64,000 nt of DNA from Marine Group I thaumarchaeote (GCA_013390745.1 JACASX010000003.1:100549-164548), one strand, 5' to 3'; positions 45,564-54,465 are shown, numbered from the stretch's first letter. The notes: a model not told the origin generated them from the letters alone. Numbers and translations: made by a program.

Positions 45564-46988
45564 TTGTCTCATGTTCTGCATGACATTGAAAAACAAATTA
45601 TCAAGGTTTTGCAATCAGTTCCAAATTTAACTGAGGAGAAGATATCCCAAGAAACTAAGCTCTCAATGGATCAAATTAGGCGTGGTGTAGAATGGCTTCG
45701 CCAGAAAAAACTTGCAGATGTAAGTGAGTCTGTTAACATTTCTTTAAGCCTTGGAAAAAATGGTCTAGACGCTCTAAAAAACGGCTTGCCTGAACGAAGA
45801 CTTGTAAATCTAGTTAAAGACGGTCCAAAAACATTTGATGAGATTCGAAGCAGTTTGCAGGGATTTGACTTTAACGCAGCGATTGCCCATGCAAAAAAGA
45901 ATGATTGGATTGATATAGAGAAAACGTATACAGGATCAAAGATTTCGTTAAAAGATCCGGACGCAGATGTTCCTAATGATTCGGACCTAATAATTTCAAA
46001 ACTAGGCGAAAAAACTATTGTTCCTACAGAATTTGATAACACACCTTTAGCCGAACCACTGAAATCTCTAATGGAAAGACCTGACTTTATCATTGCACAC
46101 GAGGAAAAAACAAAAACAGTCTCTCTTTCTGAAACTGGCAAAAAGATTGACCTTGAAAAATTAGATAGTGGGGCAATAGATGTTGAGGCAGACGTACCTC
46201 ATGTACATGCCGCAAGGATACATCCACTAAAGGACACAATAAATGAAGTTAGGGAAACTTTTGCTCACTTGGGATTTACGGAAATTATTGGAGATTTGTC
46301 ACAGTCAAGTTTCTGGAACTTTGACGCGTTGTTTACACCACAGGATCACCCAGCTCGGGAACTACAAGACACGTTTTATCTCAAGGGTCTAAATGCAAAG
46401 CAGCTTGCAACACCAACCCAAATCAAGAATGTATCAAACGCACACAAAAAGGGATGGAGATACTATTGGGACATACAGGAAGCAAAAAAAATGGTCTTGC
46501 GAACACATACTACTTGTGTTACCATAAAATATCTTGCAGACAAAAAACCGGATGAGGCAAGAATATTTTCATTGGGACGAGTTTTTCGTAATGAAAAAGT
46601 AAGTTACAAGCATTTAGTTGAGTTTAATCAGGTTGAAGGTATCGTTGTGGGAAAACACATAACATTACGAGACTTGATGGGAATACAAAAGGAATTTTAC
46701 CGCAAAATTGGTCTCACTAAAGTAAAGTTTTGGCCCACATTCTTTCCTTATACTGAACCCTCTCTGCAATCCATGGTTTACAATGAGAGACTTGGGAAGT
46801 GGATTGAACTCTTTGGTATGGGAATATTTAGACCGGAAGTTACAAAGCCGTTGGGAATTACAAAACCGGTACTGGCTTGGGGCGGTGGCATTGAAAGGAT
46901 TGCCATGCTGAAATTTGGATTAGACGATGTAAGAGAGTTTTACAATAACAATCTGAGTTGGTTGAGGACTGCTTCAAAATGCCAGTAG
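45564..46988 (+). CDS. pheS: Phenylalanyl-tRNA synthetase alpha subunit
   Basis: 474 residues, archaeal/eukaryotic type. Residues 1-70 are a winged helix (LTEEKISQETKLSMDQIRRG) used for tRNA contact; the class II catalytic domain occupies about 220-474 with FRNEKVSYKHLVEFNQVEG and GGGIERIAMLKFG. TTG start; an AT-rich TTTAATTAA about 26 nt upstream indicates a leaderless mRNA. It overlaps pheT by 10 nt. Confidence 0.94.
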   Translation: MSHVLHDIEKQIIKVLQSVPNLTEEKISQETKLSMDQIRRGVEWLRQKKLADVSESVNISLSLGKNGLDALKNGLPERRLVNLVKDGPKTFDEIRSSLQGFDFNAAIAHAKKNDWIDIEKTYTGSKISLKDPDADVPNDSDLIISKLGEKTIVPTEFDNTPLAEPLKSLMERPDFIIAHEEKTKTVSLSETGKKIDLEKLDSGAIDVEADVPHVHAARIHPLKDTINEVRETFAHLGFTEIIGDLSQSSFWNFDALFTPQDHPARELQDTFYLKGLNAKQLATPTQIKNVSNAHKKGWRYYWDIQEAKKMVLRTHTTCVTIKYLADKKPDEARIFSLGRVFRNEKVSYKHLVEFNQVEGIVVGKHITLRDLMGIQKEFYRKIGLTKVKFWPTFFPYTEPSLQSMVYNERLGKWIELFGMGIFRPEVTKPLGITKPVLAWGGGIERIAMLKFGLDDVREFYNNNLSWLRTASKCQ

Positions 46989-48622
46989 TTGAGCTAAGTC
47001 TTAGCAGACTTCAGAATCTTGTGGGAAAGAAAGCGAACAAAAAGCAGATACTTGACAGTCTGCCATTTCTTGGTCTTGACATAGAATCACTGGATGGCAA
47101 TATTGTAAGAGTTGAATACAGTCCGAACCGCCCGGATTATTCTACCGACTTTGGCATTGCATTGGGACTGCAGGGAATTTTAGGAATTAGTAAGGGAATA
47201 TTGAAACTGGACGTAAAAAAACAAGGCAATTATGAAATCAAGGTGGATAATTCGACGAGCAAGGTTAGACCGTTTGTTACTGGAATAATTGCAAGAAATG
47301 GTTCACTTGACAACGAATCAGTTAAACAGCTTATCAACATGCAGGAAGACCTGCATTTTGGACTAGGCAGGAAACGGAAAAAGTCATCGATTGGTATTCA
47401 TGACCTAGACAGAATATCTTTCCCACTCAAGTATACAACAACTTCTCGCGACCATAGGTTTGTTCCGTTAAACTCTACCAAAGAAAGCTCAATCTCAGAA
47501 ATTCTTCAGGATTCAGAAGTTGGAAGGGACTATGGCTCAATCCTTGGACAATCTGCCAAGGTTCCCATAATTACTGATGCAAATGGACAGACTGTATCCT
47601 TTCCCCCAATCATTAACGCTGCGTTGACAACTGTAACAACAAAAACCAAAAACCTTCTAGTAGAAGTCACCGGCATGGACAAGCAGTCAGCTGAGGACAT
47701 GCTGTCCATTGTTGTTACAATTCTTCAAGGCGCAGGATTTCAATTTTCACAGCTGAAAGTTTCTGGCTCAAAAAACTCGACGCCAAACTTTGCGCCAAGA
47801 TCCATTACATTTGATACTGATCCTGTGAATAAAATTCTTGGATTGAATATTTCCGGGTCTGTGCTTCTATCATGTCTTAAAAAATGCAGGTTGGATGCAG
47901 TCATGAAAGGGAAAAAAATACAATGCACAATTCCAAGGTATAGGTTTGATATTTTTGGAGGCATGGACATTGTTGAAGAGGTTGCATTGGGTTATGGAAT
48001 TGACAACCTGAAGCCAGCATGGCCTGCATCTGTACATATTGGCGAGAAAAATATGACGTCTGAGAAACTTGACTCGATTAGCAGGCTAATGACTGGCTTT
48101 GGATTTATGGAAACACTAAACTTCACACTAACAAGCGAGCAAATTTTGTACGAAATGGCAAATAGGGACTCATCACAAATAATTTCTGTCACAAGCTCGA
48201 AGAGCCAAGAACATACAATCCTTAGAGACTCGATCCTGCCAGGGCTGTTGGAGAACTTGTCAAAAAACATACACGAAACATACCCACAAAAATTTTTCGA
48301 GTCAGGAATAGTTTTTTCGAAGGGTGCTCCAATCAAGGAAACATCAAGCCTTGCATGTGTCACCGCCTCGGAAGAGACACACTTTTCAGAGATGAAGGCT
48401 GTCTTGCAGTCACTCTTGCGAATTGGTTTTAACATAAAATGTGAAACGAAAACACTCCCAAATCATGTGTTTTTCTCTCAAGGTAGAGTTGCAGAAATTG
48501 TTGTTAACAAAAAGACAGTAGGCTATATTGGCGAACTGGATTCCAAGATTCTTGAAAATTTCAGGATAAGAACAAAGGTAGTTGGCTTTGAGATAAAGCT
48601 ATCTGGATTAATATTTGATTAG
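46979..48622 (+). CDS. pheT: Phenylalanyl-tRNA synthetase beta subunit
   Basis: 547 residues, archaeal-type beta subunit. It starts MPVVELSLSRLQNLVGKK, contains the B3/B4 editing region (VEYSPNRPDYSTD; GIHDLDRISFPLKYTT) and a C-terminal pseudo-catalytic domain (RYRFDIFGGMDIVEEVALGYG). The chosen ATG lies 10 nt before the pheS stop, giving coupled translation; an upstream TTG in frame would only add seven residues. Confidence 0.94.
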   Translation: MPVVELSLSRLQNLVGKKANKKQILDSLPFLGLDIESLDGNIVRVEYSPNRPDYSTDFGIALGLQGILGISKGILKLDVKKQGNYEIKVDNSTSKVRPFVTGIIARNGSLDNESVKQLINMQEDLHFGLGRKRKKSSIGIHDLDRISFPLKYTTTSRDHRFVPLNSTKESSISEILQDSEVGRDYGSILGQSAKVPIITDANGQTVSFPPIINAALTTVTTKTKNLLVEVTGMDKQSAEDMLSIVVTILQGAGFQFSQLKVSGSKNSTPNFAPRSITFDTDPVNKILGLNISGSVLLSCLKKCRLDAVMKGKKIQCTIPRYRFDIFGGMDIVEEVALGYGIDNLKPAWPASVHIGEKNMTSEKLDSISRLMTGFGFMETLNFTLTSEQILYEMANRDSSQIISVTSSKSQEHTILRDSILPGLLENLSKNIHETYPQKFFESGIVFSKGAPIKETSSLACVTASEETHFSEMKAVLQSLLRIGFNIKCETKTLPNHVFFSQGRVAEIVVNKKTVGYIGELDSKILENFRIRTKVVGFEIKLSGLIFD

Positions 48623-48654
48623 TTCCAATATATCTTGCCCAATTACGAGAGCAT

Positions 48655-48807
48655 GCACACAGACGGATTAGGATGATATAGATCGTCATGATTCACATGA
48701 TTTCTAATTCACCCAGGTGTGTTACATGGGCATTCCCCGGTTTCAGAGCAAAGAGGAGGGTATGGCTAATACAATGATTCTTTGTGAGTCAGAACCGGGG
48801 AACATTC
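48655..48807 (+). ncRNA. Candidate two-hairpin H/ACA guide RNA
   Basis: Between pheT and the EVE gene. Hairpin 1: lower stem 48655-48660/48717-48722, upper stem 48665-48671/48704-48710, GATGA and TGA elements of a k-turn, then ACA at 48724. Hairpin 2: perfect 10-bp stem 48733-48742/48793-48802, upper stem 48749-48754/48779-48784, GGA and TGA k-turn elements, a small GTAT/ATAC apical stem, then ACA at 48802-48804. Each stem break leaves a two-sided pocket about 13-17 nt before ACA, as in pseudouridylation guides. A TATA (AATATAT, 48627-48633) sits 26 nt before the RNA start. Targets were not worked out. Confidence 0.6.
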
Positions 48808-48849
48808 TTTTGGCAAAAATCTAAATCCAGTAACTACATGGGCAAACAG

Positions 48850-49266
48850 ATGGTAAACTATTGGCTTGCAAAGCAAGAGCCCAGCGGACCAAGGGGATAC
48901 AGCTTGTCAGCCCTGCAGAAGGAAAAAACAACAACCTGGGACGGCGTGCATAACAATTTAGCTCTGAAGCACATGAGAAGTATGAAAAAAGGTGATCAGA
49001 TATTGTACTACCACACTGGGGATGAGCGCCAAGCGGTGGGTATCATGACCATAACCTCCAATCCATATCCAAATCCCAAGGAGGATAACGAAAGGTTCAT
49101 CGTTGTGGATGTAAAGTTCAAAAAGCGACTGAAAAAACCTGTAACATTAGAGCAGATGAAGAAAGAAAAATCATTCAAGGACTGGGAACTTTTGCGAATT
49201 GGAAGATTGTCGGTAATGCCAGTACCTAGGAACGTCTGGGACAAAATAATCAAGATGTCACAGTGA
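48850..49266 (+). CDS. EVE-domain protein
   Basis: About 138 residues starting MVNYWLAKQEPSG. EVE domains resemble PUA domains and are thought to bind modified bases in RNA or DNA. The family features W(A)KQEP at the start, TTWDGVHNNLALKHMRSMKKGD, and YYHTGDERQAVGI are present. The start is chosen because AAATCTAAAT (48817-48826) lies 26-28 nt upstream; ATG 48838 is an alternative, and the further-upstream frame overlaps the predicted ncRNA. Confidence 0.82.
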   Translation: MVNYWLAKQEPSGPRGYSLSALQKEKTTTWDGVHNNLALKHMRSMKKGDQILYYHTGDERQAVGIMTITSNPYPNPKEDNERFIVVDVKFKKRLKKPVTLEQMKKEKSFKDWELLRIGRLSVMPVPRNVWDKIIKMSQ

Positions 49267-49309
49267 AAATTATCGTTTCATTGATATATCTCAAGTTAGT
49301 AACTATTAC

Positions 49310-49549
49310 ATGGCAACAGCTTATGTTTTGGTAAACTGTGAATTAGGTTCTGAAGAATCCATCATACAGCAATTAAAGAGTCTGGATGGCGTCGCAGAAG
49401 TCCATGGTACTTTTGGTGCTTATGATATCTTGGCAAAGATAGAGTCAGCAACAGTTGAGAACTTGCGTGAGACTATAACCTGGAAGATACGCAAGATTGA
49501 TCAGATTAGATCCACTCTCACACTTATGGGCATCGAAGGCCAAGAATAA
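49310..49549 (+). CDS. Stand-alone Lrp/AsnC ligand-binding (RAM) domain protein
   Basis: 79 residues matching only the C-terminal effector-binding domain of Lrp/AsnC regulators: TAYVLVNCELGSEESIIQQL, VAEVHGTFGAYDILAKIES and IRSTLTLMGIEG. There is no DNA-binding half. Such RAM-only proteins may modulate full-length Lrp proteins or sense amino acids. Own promoter region by spacing. Confidence 0.82.
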   Translation: MATAYVLVNCELGSEESIIQQLKSLDGVAEVHGTFGAYDILAKIESATVENLRETITWKIRKIDQIRSTLTLMGIEGQE

Positions 49550-49567
49550 ACATCTCATCTTATCGAC

Positions 49568-50140
49568 ATGCTGTTACACTTTATTTTTGTAATAAAGGAT
49601 AAGGAATTAGGTCTGCGTGACGCGGAGTTTGAGTATATCAAAAAGATGGCCAAATTTTTCAAGTCATGGATTAAAACAAAGTTTTCCATGGACTTTGAGA
49701 TACAGTGCGACGAAATGATTACCAAACCAAGGATAATACTTCAAAGATTAGATACTCATTCGCTGTTAAAGGATCATGCAGAACGTGGAAATGATATTTA
49801 CCATTTCTATTTGTGTCACTTTAGACCATTGTGGACTGATTGCACCTGTGAAGGATATCATGCTGAAAATTTTGGTATGATTAGATGGGAAAGGCCAAAA
49901 AGCCAAACGGATACATTATTTTTAGCTGAAAGAAATTGTGCCGCTGTTTCGCATGAAATTGCACACGAGCTACTACGACAATCTAGATACAAAAGATACA
50001 TAGAAGATGTTCATGATACTTGGCAACAACATCTCTTTGATGCTATTCCATTTGAGCAGTATGGAGAAGATTTTGAATTAACTTCCAAAAAACCATCATT
50101 TCTTACTTTAGACACGGCAATGTTTACGAAAAAAAGTTAA
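49568..50140 (+). CDS. Predicted zincin-like metallopeptidase
   Basis: 190 residues with AAVSHEIAHELLRQ near 130, an HExxH zinc-binding motif (His-Glu-Ile-Ala-His). The third ligand is not obvious; HDTWQQH downstream (about 149-155) offers histidines. Four cysteines/histidines near 85-97 (CHFRPLWTDCTCEGYH) could hold a second metal. No signal peptide. No close family recognised, so peptidase activity is only a motif-based guess. Confidence 0.55.
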   Translation: MLLHFIFVIKDKELGLRDAEFEYIKKMAKFFKSWIKTKFSMDFEIQCDEMITKPRIILQRLDTHSLLKDHAERGNDIYHFYLCHFRPLWTDCTCEGYHAENFGMIRWERPKSQTDTLFLAERNCAAVSHEIAHELLRQSRYKRYIEDVHDTWQQHLFDAIPFEQYGEDFELTSKKPSFLTLDTAMFTKKS

Positions 50141-50146
50141 TCTAGT

Positions 50147-50779
50147 TTAGCATTTTGTAACAGAATAAATTCTATTTTCAAAATTGGCAGTCTTAAAGTT
50201 CAATTTCTCTTCAGGATCATCTTCTCTCATCTTGCTCAAGCTTTCTAATTCTGCCAAGGCTTCTTCCTTGAATCCTGACGATGAACCAAAAACAGCATCT
50301 ACTAACAGGGTTCCATGGTCGCCATTTTTGACATCATTTACAATCACATAGAATTTTTTGATGTCCTTCTTTGAAACAGCATGACCGTTTGGCTTGTTAA
50401 AGCCAACGGCAATGTACATACCGTTATTTTTGACAGCTATTGGAATCTTATGTTTTTTCCCAGATTTTCCAGGTATTGATTCGTTGATCAGCATCTCACA
50501 TTTATGGTACATGCTGGATACATACGCAAAAAATCTATACTGTGCATGTTTACCTTCCTTATCTTCTTCGCAGTCAATGAAGACCCTATGTAGCAATTCA
50601 AGGGCAGTGTCATTCATACTAGAAAGCCTATCATCAATTCTTCCCCGTTCCAGTAAATCTGAATTGCAATCTTTAGCAACCAATGACAATACAAAATCAG
50701 GCAAATTATAATTTTTTAAAGCGGCTACAAACGCACCAGATTCTGTTATTCCAAAGTTAGGAAAGCCCTTCTTTACCAA
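50147..50779 (-). CDS. Hypothetical protein
   Basis: 210 residues, soluble. A stretch INESIPGKSGKKHKIPIAVK (about 99-118) has the acidic-then-lysine pattern sometimes seen in nuclease folds, but no clear D-(E/D)xK motif can be assigned. Convergent with the metallopeptidase-like gene 6 nt away. Function unknown. Confidence 0.5.
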   Translation of the reverse strand: MVKKGFPNFGITESGAFVAALKNYNLPDFVLSLVAKDCNSDLLERGRIDDRLSSMNDTALELLHRVFIDCEEDKEGKHAQYRFFAYVSSMYHKCEMLINESIPGKSGKKHKIPIAVKNNGMYIAVGFNKPNGHAVSKKDIKKFYVIVNDVKNGDHGTLLVDAVFGSSSGFKEEALAELESLSKMREDDPEEKLNFKTANFENRIYSVTKC

Positions 50780-50887
50780 TTATAACCCTCAATAAAATAA
50801 CACGAAAAAATTCCCCACTGCACTCATTCAAAATAGCGTTTTTCTCTTATAATTGTATACGAGAACACCAAAAACGTGTTAATTCGG

Positions 50888-50896
50888 TTTATAAAT
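50888..50896 (+). promoter_or_regulatory. TATA box of the aconitase gene
   Basis: TTTATAAAT is centred 26 nt before the TTG start at 50918, so the transcript is predicted to begin at the start codon itself (leaderless). Confidence 0.6.
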
Positions 50897-50917
50897 AAAA
50901 AAGTCCATTGAAAATTA

Positions 50918-53200
50918 TTGGAAAAAATTGAAATTAACACTACATCAGAAATGGTTGAAAATGTATACTCGAAATTAGAAAAAAATATTGCCGCATATAG
51001 GAAGACGGTAAGCAGGTCTCTAACTTTAACAGAAAAAATTCTTGCGGGACATCTGGAAGAAAGTTTTCTTGAAAAAAATTTAGACAGCGATGGAAGTTAT
51101 GTGTTCTTACAACCGGATAGGGTTGCACTTCAGGACGTTACCGGCCAAATGGTTATGCTTCAGTTTATGCAAACTGGACTAAGTACTGCGGCTCTACCTA
51201 CAACCGTCCACTGTGACCACCTGATCCAGGCCAGGACGGAAGGAAAGTCAGACACAAAGTTAGCAATTTATGAAAACAACGAGGTCTACAAATTTTTGGA
51301 ATCATCTGCAAGTAAATATGGCGTGGGATTTTGGAAACCTGGCGCAGGAATTATTCATCAAGTAATTTTAGAAAACTATGCGTTTCCTGGCGGTCTGATG
51401 ATTGGTACAGACTCTCACACACCAAACGCAGGCGGACTTGGAATGTTGGCTATTGGTGTTGGCGGTGTGGATGCGGCGGAAACGATGGCCGGAATGCCAT
51501 GGGAGATTCTATATCCAAGACGCATTGGTATTTATCTCAAAGGTGAGATGAACGGCTGGACAGCAGCAAAGGATGTCATACTGTATGTTGCGGGAGAGCT
51601 CTCAGTTTCCGGCGGCACCAATTCCATAATAGAATATTTTGGTCCTGGTACCAAATCTATTAGCTGTACAGGCAAGGCTACAATCACTAACATGGGAGCG
51701 GAGATTGGTGCTACATGTTCAATCTTTCCATATGACGAAAGAATGGAGCTTTACCTAAAATCAACTGGCAGAGAGGAGATTGCAGAACTTGCAAACAAGT
51801 ACAAGGAACATCTTGTGGCTGACTCGGAAATTGAAAACGATCCTGGTAAATATTTTGATAAAATTATAGAGATTGATCTCTCAAAACTTGAACCACACGT
51901 GGTTGGTCCACACACTCCGGATCTTGCTAGACCAATATCAAAACTGGCTGAAGATGTAAAGAACAACAACTATCTTGACAGCATTTCCGTTGCGTTGATT
52001 GGAAGCTGTACAAACTCTTCGTATGAGGACATGTCAAGAGCAGCAAGTCTCGCAAAGCAGGCGCAATCAAAGGGAATCAAAGCAAAAATTCCATTGCTAG
52101 TTACCCCTGGCTCAGAACAGATTAGAGCTACCATAGAAAGAGACGGTCAGATTGACTCGCTGAAATCAATTGGTGCTACAGTTCTTGCAAATGCTTGTGG
52201 TCCTTGCATTGGACAATGGTCTAGACCAGAACTTAAGAAAGGAGAACAAAACACCATAGTAACATCATACAACCGTAACTTTCCAGGCAGGAACGACGGT
52301 AAGAGGGAAACGATGAACTTCATTGCAAGCCCTGAATTGGTGATTGCACTAGCCTTGGGTGGAAATCTTTCTTTTAATCCGTTAGATGATTCTCTCATTG
52401 ATTCTGATGGAAAGACATTCAAGCTTGATGCACCAGAAAGTGCACCAGACGTTCCTGCTAATGGGTTTGTAGAGGCTGAGGATGTTTACCTATCTCCATC
52501 AGAAAACCCTGACGCTATACAGGTGCTGATTGATCCTAATAGTGAAAGACTGCAAAAGCTTGAACCATTTGGTGCATGGAATGGCAAGGACTTGAATGAA
52601 TTACGTGTGATGATTAAAGCAAAAGGAAAATGCACCACAGACCACATCTCACCTGCAGGTCCCTGGTTAATGCTTAGAGGACACTTGGATAAGTTAAGTG
52701 ACAATCTGTTGCTGGGAGCTGTTAATGCATTCAATGACCAAGTTGGTCAGGCCAAAAACATGCTCAACAATGAGATTGAAAGTTGTGCGCAGATTGCCAG
52801 GCAATACAAGAAGCAGAATATCTCCTGGGTCATAGTTGGCGATAACAACTATGGGGAGGGAAGCAGCCGTGAGCATGCAGCAATGACGCCACGTTTTTTG
52901 GGATGCACTGCTGTAATTGTAAAAAGCTTTGCGCGAATCCATGAGACAAACCTCAAGAAGCAGGGAATACTTGCATTAACATTTGACAATCCTGATGACT
53001 ATGAGAAAATTCACGAGGATGATCAGATCAGCATCAGCCAACTGGATGAACTTGCTCCTGGAAAATCTGTAGAGTGCAACATATTGCATGCAGATAAGAC
53101 ATCTGAGAAAATTATGCTAAACCATTCCTATAATGACCTGCAGCTAGAATGGTTCAAAGCTGGCTCTGCGATGAACTTTCTAAGAAAAAAACAAAATTAA
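50918..53200 (+). CDS. acn: Aconitate hydratase
   Basis: 760 residues, the mitochondrial-aconitase-like branch. It converts citrate to isocitrate using a [4Fe-4S] cluster. Cluster cysteines: GSCTNSSYEDM near residue 366 and ANACGPCIGQW near 430. MIGTDSHTPNAGGLG and the C-terminal GDNNYGEGSSREHAA swivel-domain motif are intact. TTG start. Monocistronic, followed by a convergent tRNA. With malate dehydrogenase it belongs to the TCA-type carbon flow. Confidence 0.95.
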   Translation: MEKIEINTTSEMVENVYSKLEKNIAAYRKTVSRSLTLTEKILAGHLEESFLEKNLDSDGSYVFLQPDRVALQDVTGQMVMLQFMQTGLSTAALPTTVHCDHLIQARTEGKSDTKLAIYENNEVYKFLESSASKYGVGFWKPGAGIIHQVILENYAFPGGLMIGTDSHTPNAGGLGMLAIGVGGVDAAETMAGMPWEILYPRRIGIYLKGEMNGWTAAKDVILYVAGELSVSGGTNSIIEYFGPGTKSISCTGKATITNMGAEIGATCSIFPYDERMELYLKSTGREEIAELANKYKEHLVADSEIENDPGKYFDKIIEIDLSKLEPHVVGPHTPDLARPISKLAEDVKNNNYLDSISVALIGSCTNSSYEDMSRAASLAKQAQSKGIKAKIPLLVTPGSEQIRATIERDGQIDSLKSIGATVLANACGPCIGQWSRPELKKGEQNTIVTSYNRNFPGRNDGKRETMNFIASPELVIALALGGNLSFNPLDDSLIDSDGKTFKLDAPESAPDVPANGFVEAEDVYLSPSENPDAIQVLIDPNSERLQKLEPFGAWNGKDLNELRVMIKAKGKCTTDHISPAGPWLMLRGHLDKLSDNLLLGAVNAFNDQVGQAKNMLNNEIESCAQIARQYKKQNISWVIVGDNNYGEGSSREHAAMTPRFLGCTAVIVKSFARIHETNLKKQGILALTFDNPDDYEKIHEDDQISISQLDELAPGKSVECNILHADKTSEKIMLNHSYNDLQLEWFKAGSAMNFLRKKQN

Positions 53201-53202
53201 CG

Positions 53203-53354
53203 TGGGGCCGATCGGAATCGAACCGACGACCTACGGGTTACTTCGCAGCTCCAAACTCACATCATCTTTTCATCAGAGTTTGAACTTTAACCTCTGGAGC
53301 CCTTAGCGTGAACTTCGTAGTCCATGTCGCCCTACCAGGCTAGGCTACGACCCC
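53203..53354 (-). tRNA. tRNA-Trp (anticodon CCA) with two introns
   Basis: 152-nt gene. Acceptor GGGGTCG/CGGCCCC, discriminator A, D arm GCCT/GGGC, T arm GTCGG-TTCGATT-CCGAT. Intron 1 (53303-53325, 23 nt) interrupts the 5' strand of the anticodon stem between positions 28 and 29. Intron 2 (53239-53293, 55 nt) lies at the canonical 37/38 site. Removing both gives stem ACGGG/CCCGT, loop CTCCAGA (anticodon CCA) and a 74-nt tRNA. Part of intron 2 (TGGAGC) can pair with GCTCCA around the anticodon, as in a bulge-helix-bulge precursor. Confidence 0.92.
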
Positions 53355-53424
53355 ACAAATTGAACTTGGCTGGCTTGAATTTTAAGTTATTTTACCAAGA
53401 TTTATTTGCGAAAATGTATCTTTT

Positions 53425-53964
53425 ATGAAAATGGTCAAGCCGATTATTTTAGCTATTGGCTCCATTCCCGTAATTTTGGCGATCCTTATCGTCATACCAA
53501 TGGTTACTATGGAAGAAATTCCCATATCAGCAATTAATCCCAATGACAAGATACAGATCGAGTTTACTAAACATGATCTGAGAATAGTTTCCTTTGGCGT
53601 TACAGACAAAACAATCGCAGACAACACTCAAGTATTAACTATAGAAAATGACGGAACGGTTCAATACACCGAGATCAGGGATGGTGTCAACAAATCTCAG
53701 TTCACAAGCTCGATCAGTAATGAACAGTTGCAGAAACTTACTGCGATGATCAAGGAGACCGGCTTTATGTCAATACCAAAGGAATCATTCCCCATCAAAG
53801 ATGATGTTGAAAGCTATACCAAATTTACCATTAAAATTACATTAAACGATGCGAAAACTCAAATTTTCTGGCCAGAACAGGATGCAACTGAAAAGTTCAT
53901 TCCTCCAATAGTAACAATGCTTGAATCCGAATTAGAAGATATTATCAACCAAATAAGAGAATAG
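53425..53964 (+). CDS. Membrane-anchored protein of unknown function
   Basis: 179 residues. One N-terminal membrane segment or signal anchor (about 4-28), then an exposed beta-rich domain. TVQYTEIRDGVNKSQFTSSI and KFTIKITLNDAKTQIFWPE look like alternating strands. ATG with a TATA-like GATTTATTT about 26 nt upstream. No family recognised. Confidence 0.55.
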   Translation: MKMVKPIILAIGSIPVILAILIVIPMVTMEEIPISAINPNDKIQIEFTKHDLRIVSFGVTDKTIADNTQVLTIENDGTVQYTEIRDGVNKSQFTSSISNEQLQKLTAMIKETGFMSIPKESFPIKDDVESYTKFTIKITLNDAKTQIFWPEQDATEKFIPPIVTMLESELEDIINQIRE

Positions 53965-53969
53965 TAGAT

Positions 53970-54062
53970 ATGGAAAATACTGAAGCCAAATTACGAGTCA
54001 GGATGAGTTTCAGTGATGCTCACTATGCAGGAAATCTAGTAGTCAAGAATAGTATTCTTTGA
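53970..54062 (+). pseudogene. Remnant of a duplicated hotdog gene (truncated)
   Basis: A 30-codon frame, [25 protein letters not shown] and five more codons to TGA. Its first five codons match the start of the gene at 58044 (GATATGGAAAATACTG), and the rest matches the 5' part of the hotdog gene at 58623 ([22 protein letters not shown]). It is a chimera, as if a block around 58040-58700 had been copied and its middle deleted. It overlaps the 3' end of the gene at 54043. Confidence 0.7.
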
Positions 54063-54465
54063 TGCCCTTTTTAGTAGGATAAAGTTCAATCTTGGAACCA
54101 AACAAACCACTCTTTTCTTCTACTTTTATCATGCCTCTCTTTTCCAAATCCTCCAAGATGGAAACCAGTTCATCATGCTTAAGACCAGTAATTTTTTGTA
54201 TCTTTTCAAAATTTCCTGCCCCATAATTTAGTACTTCAAAAACTTGCATGTCCTTTGTTTCAGGCTTTGGCTCCGGCTCCGGCTCTAGTAAATTTTGTCT
54301 AGGTGTCTCTATCTTACTTGAGTTTGTTTTAATTTGCATTTCATGGTATTGTTCTGAAGATTTGCTGAAATTTTGCATATTACGTTTTCTAAGGTAACGT
54401 CTAATTATTGAAACAAATGGAATTATGAAAAAAATTGCCCAAATCCAATAAAAATGCTCAGTCAT
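54043..54465 (-). CDS. Membrane-anchored winged-helix protein
   Basis: 140 residues. One N-terminal membrane helix (about 5-24), a basic stretch (RRYLRKRNM), a linker with EPEPEPKPE, and a C-terminal winged helix (about 75-140: FEKIQKITGLKHDELVSILE then DLEKRGMIKVEE). Membrane-tethered DNA-binding domains of this kind occur in archaea, so it is a plausible membrane-linked regulator. Its 3' end overlaps the hotdog remnant by 20 nt. Confidence 0.6.
   Translation of the reverse strand: MTEHFYWIWAIFFIIPFVSIIRRYLRKRNMQNFSKSSEQYHEMQIKTNSSKIETPRQNLLEPEPEPKPETKDMQVFEVLNYGAGNFEKIQKITGLKHDELVSILEDLEKRGMIKVEEKSGLFGSKIELYPTKKGIKEYYS

Noticed and set aside
45671..46141. 156-residue frame opposite pheS
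   Set aside because: It covers the pheS N-terminal region on the wrong strand; low-complexity Ser/Phe content typical of a shadow.
48784..48849. Longer N-terminus of the EVE protein (starting MSQNRGTFFW)
   Set aside because: It overlaps the predicted H/ACA RNA hairpin and precedes the TATA element; EVE proteins start near the WLAKQEP strand.
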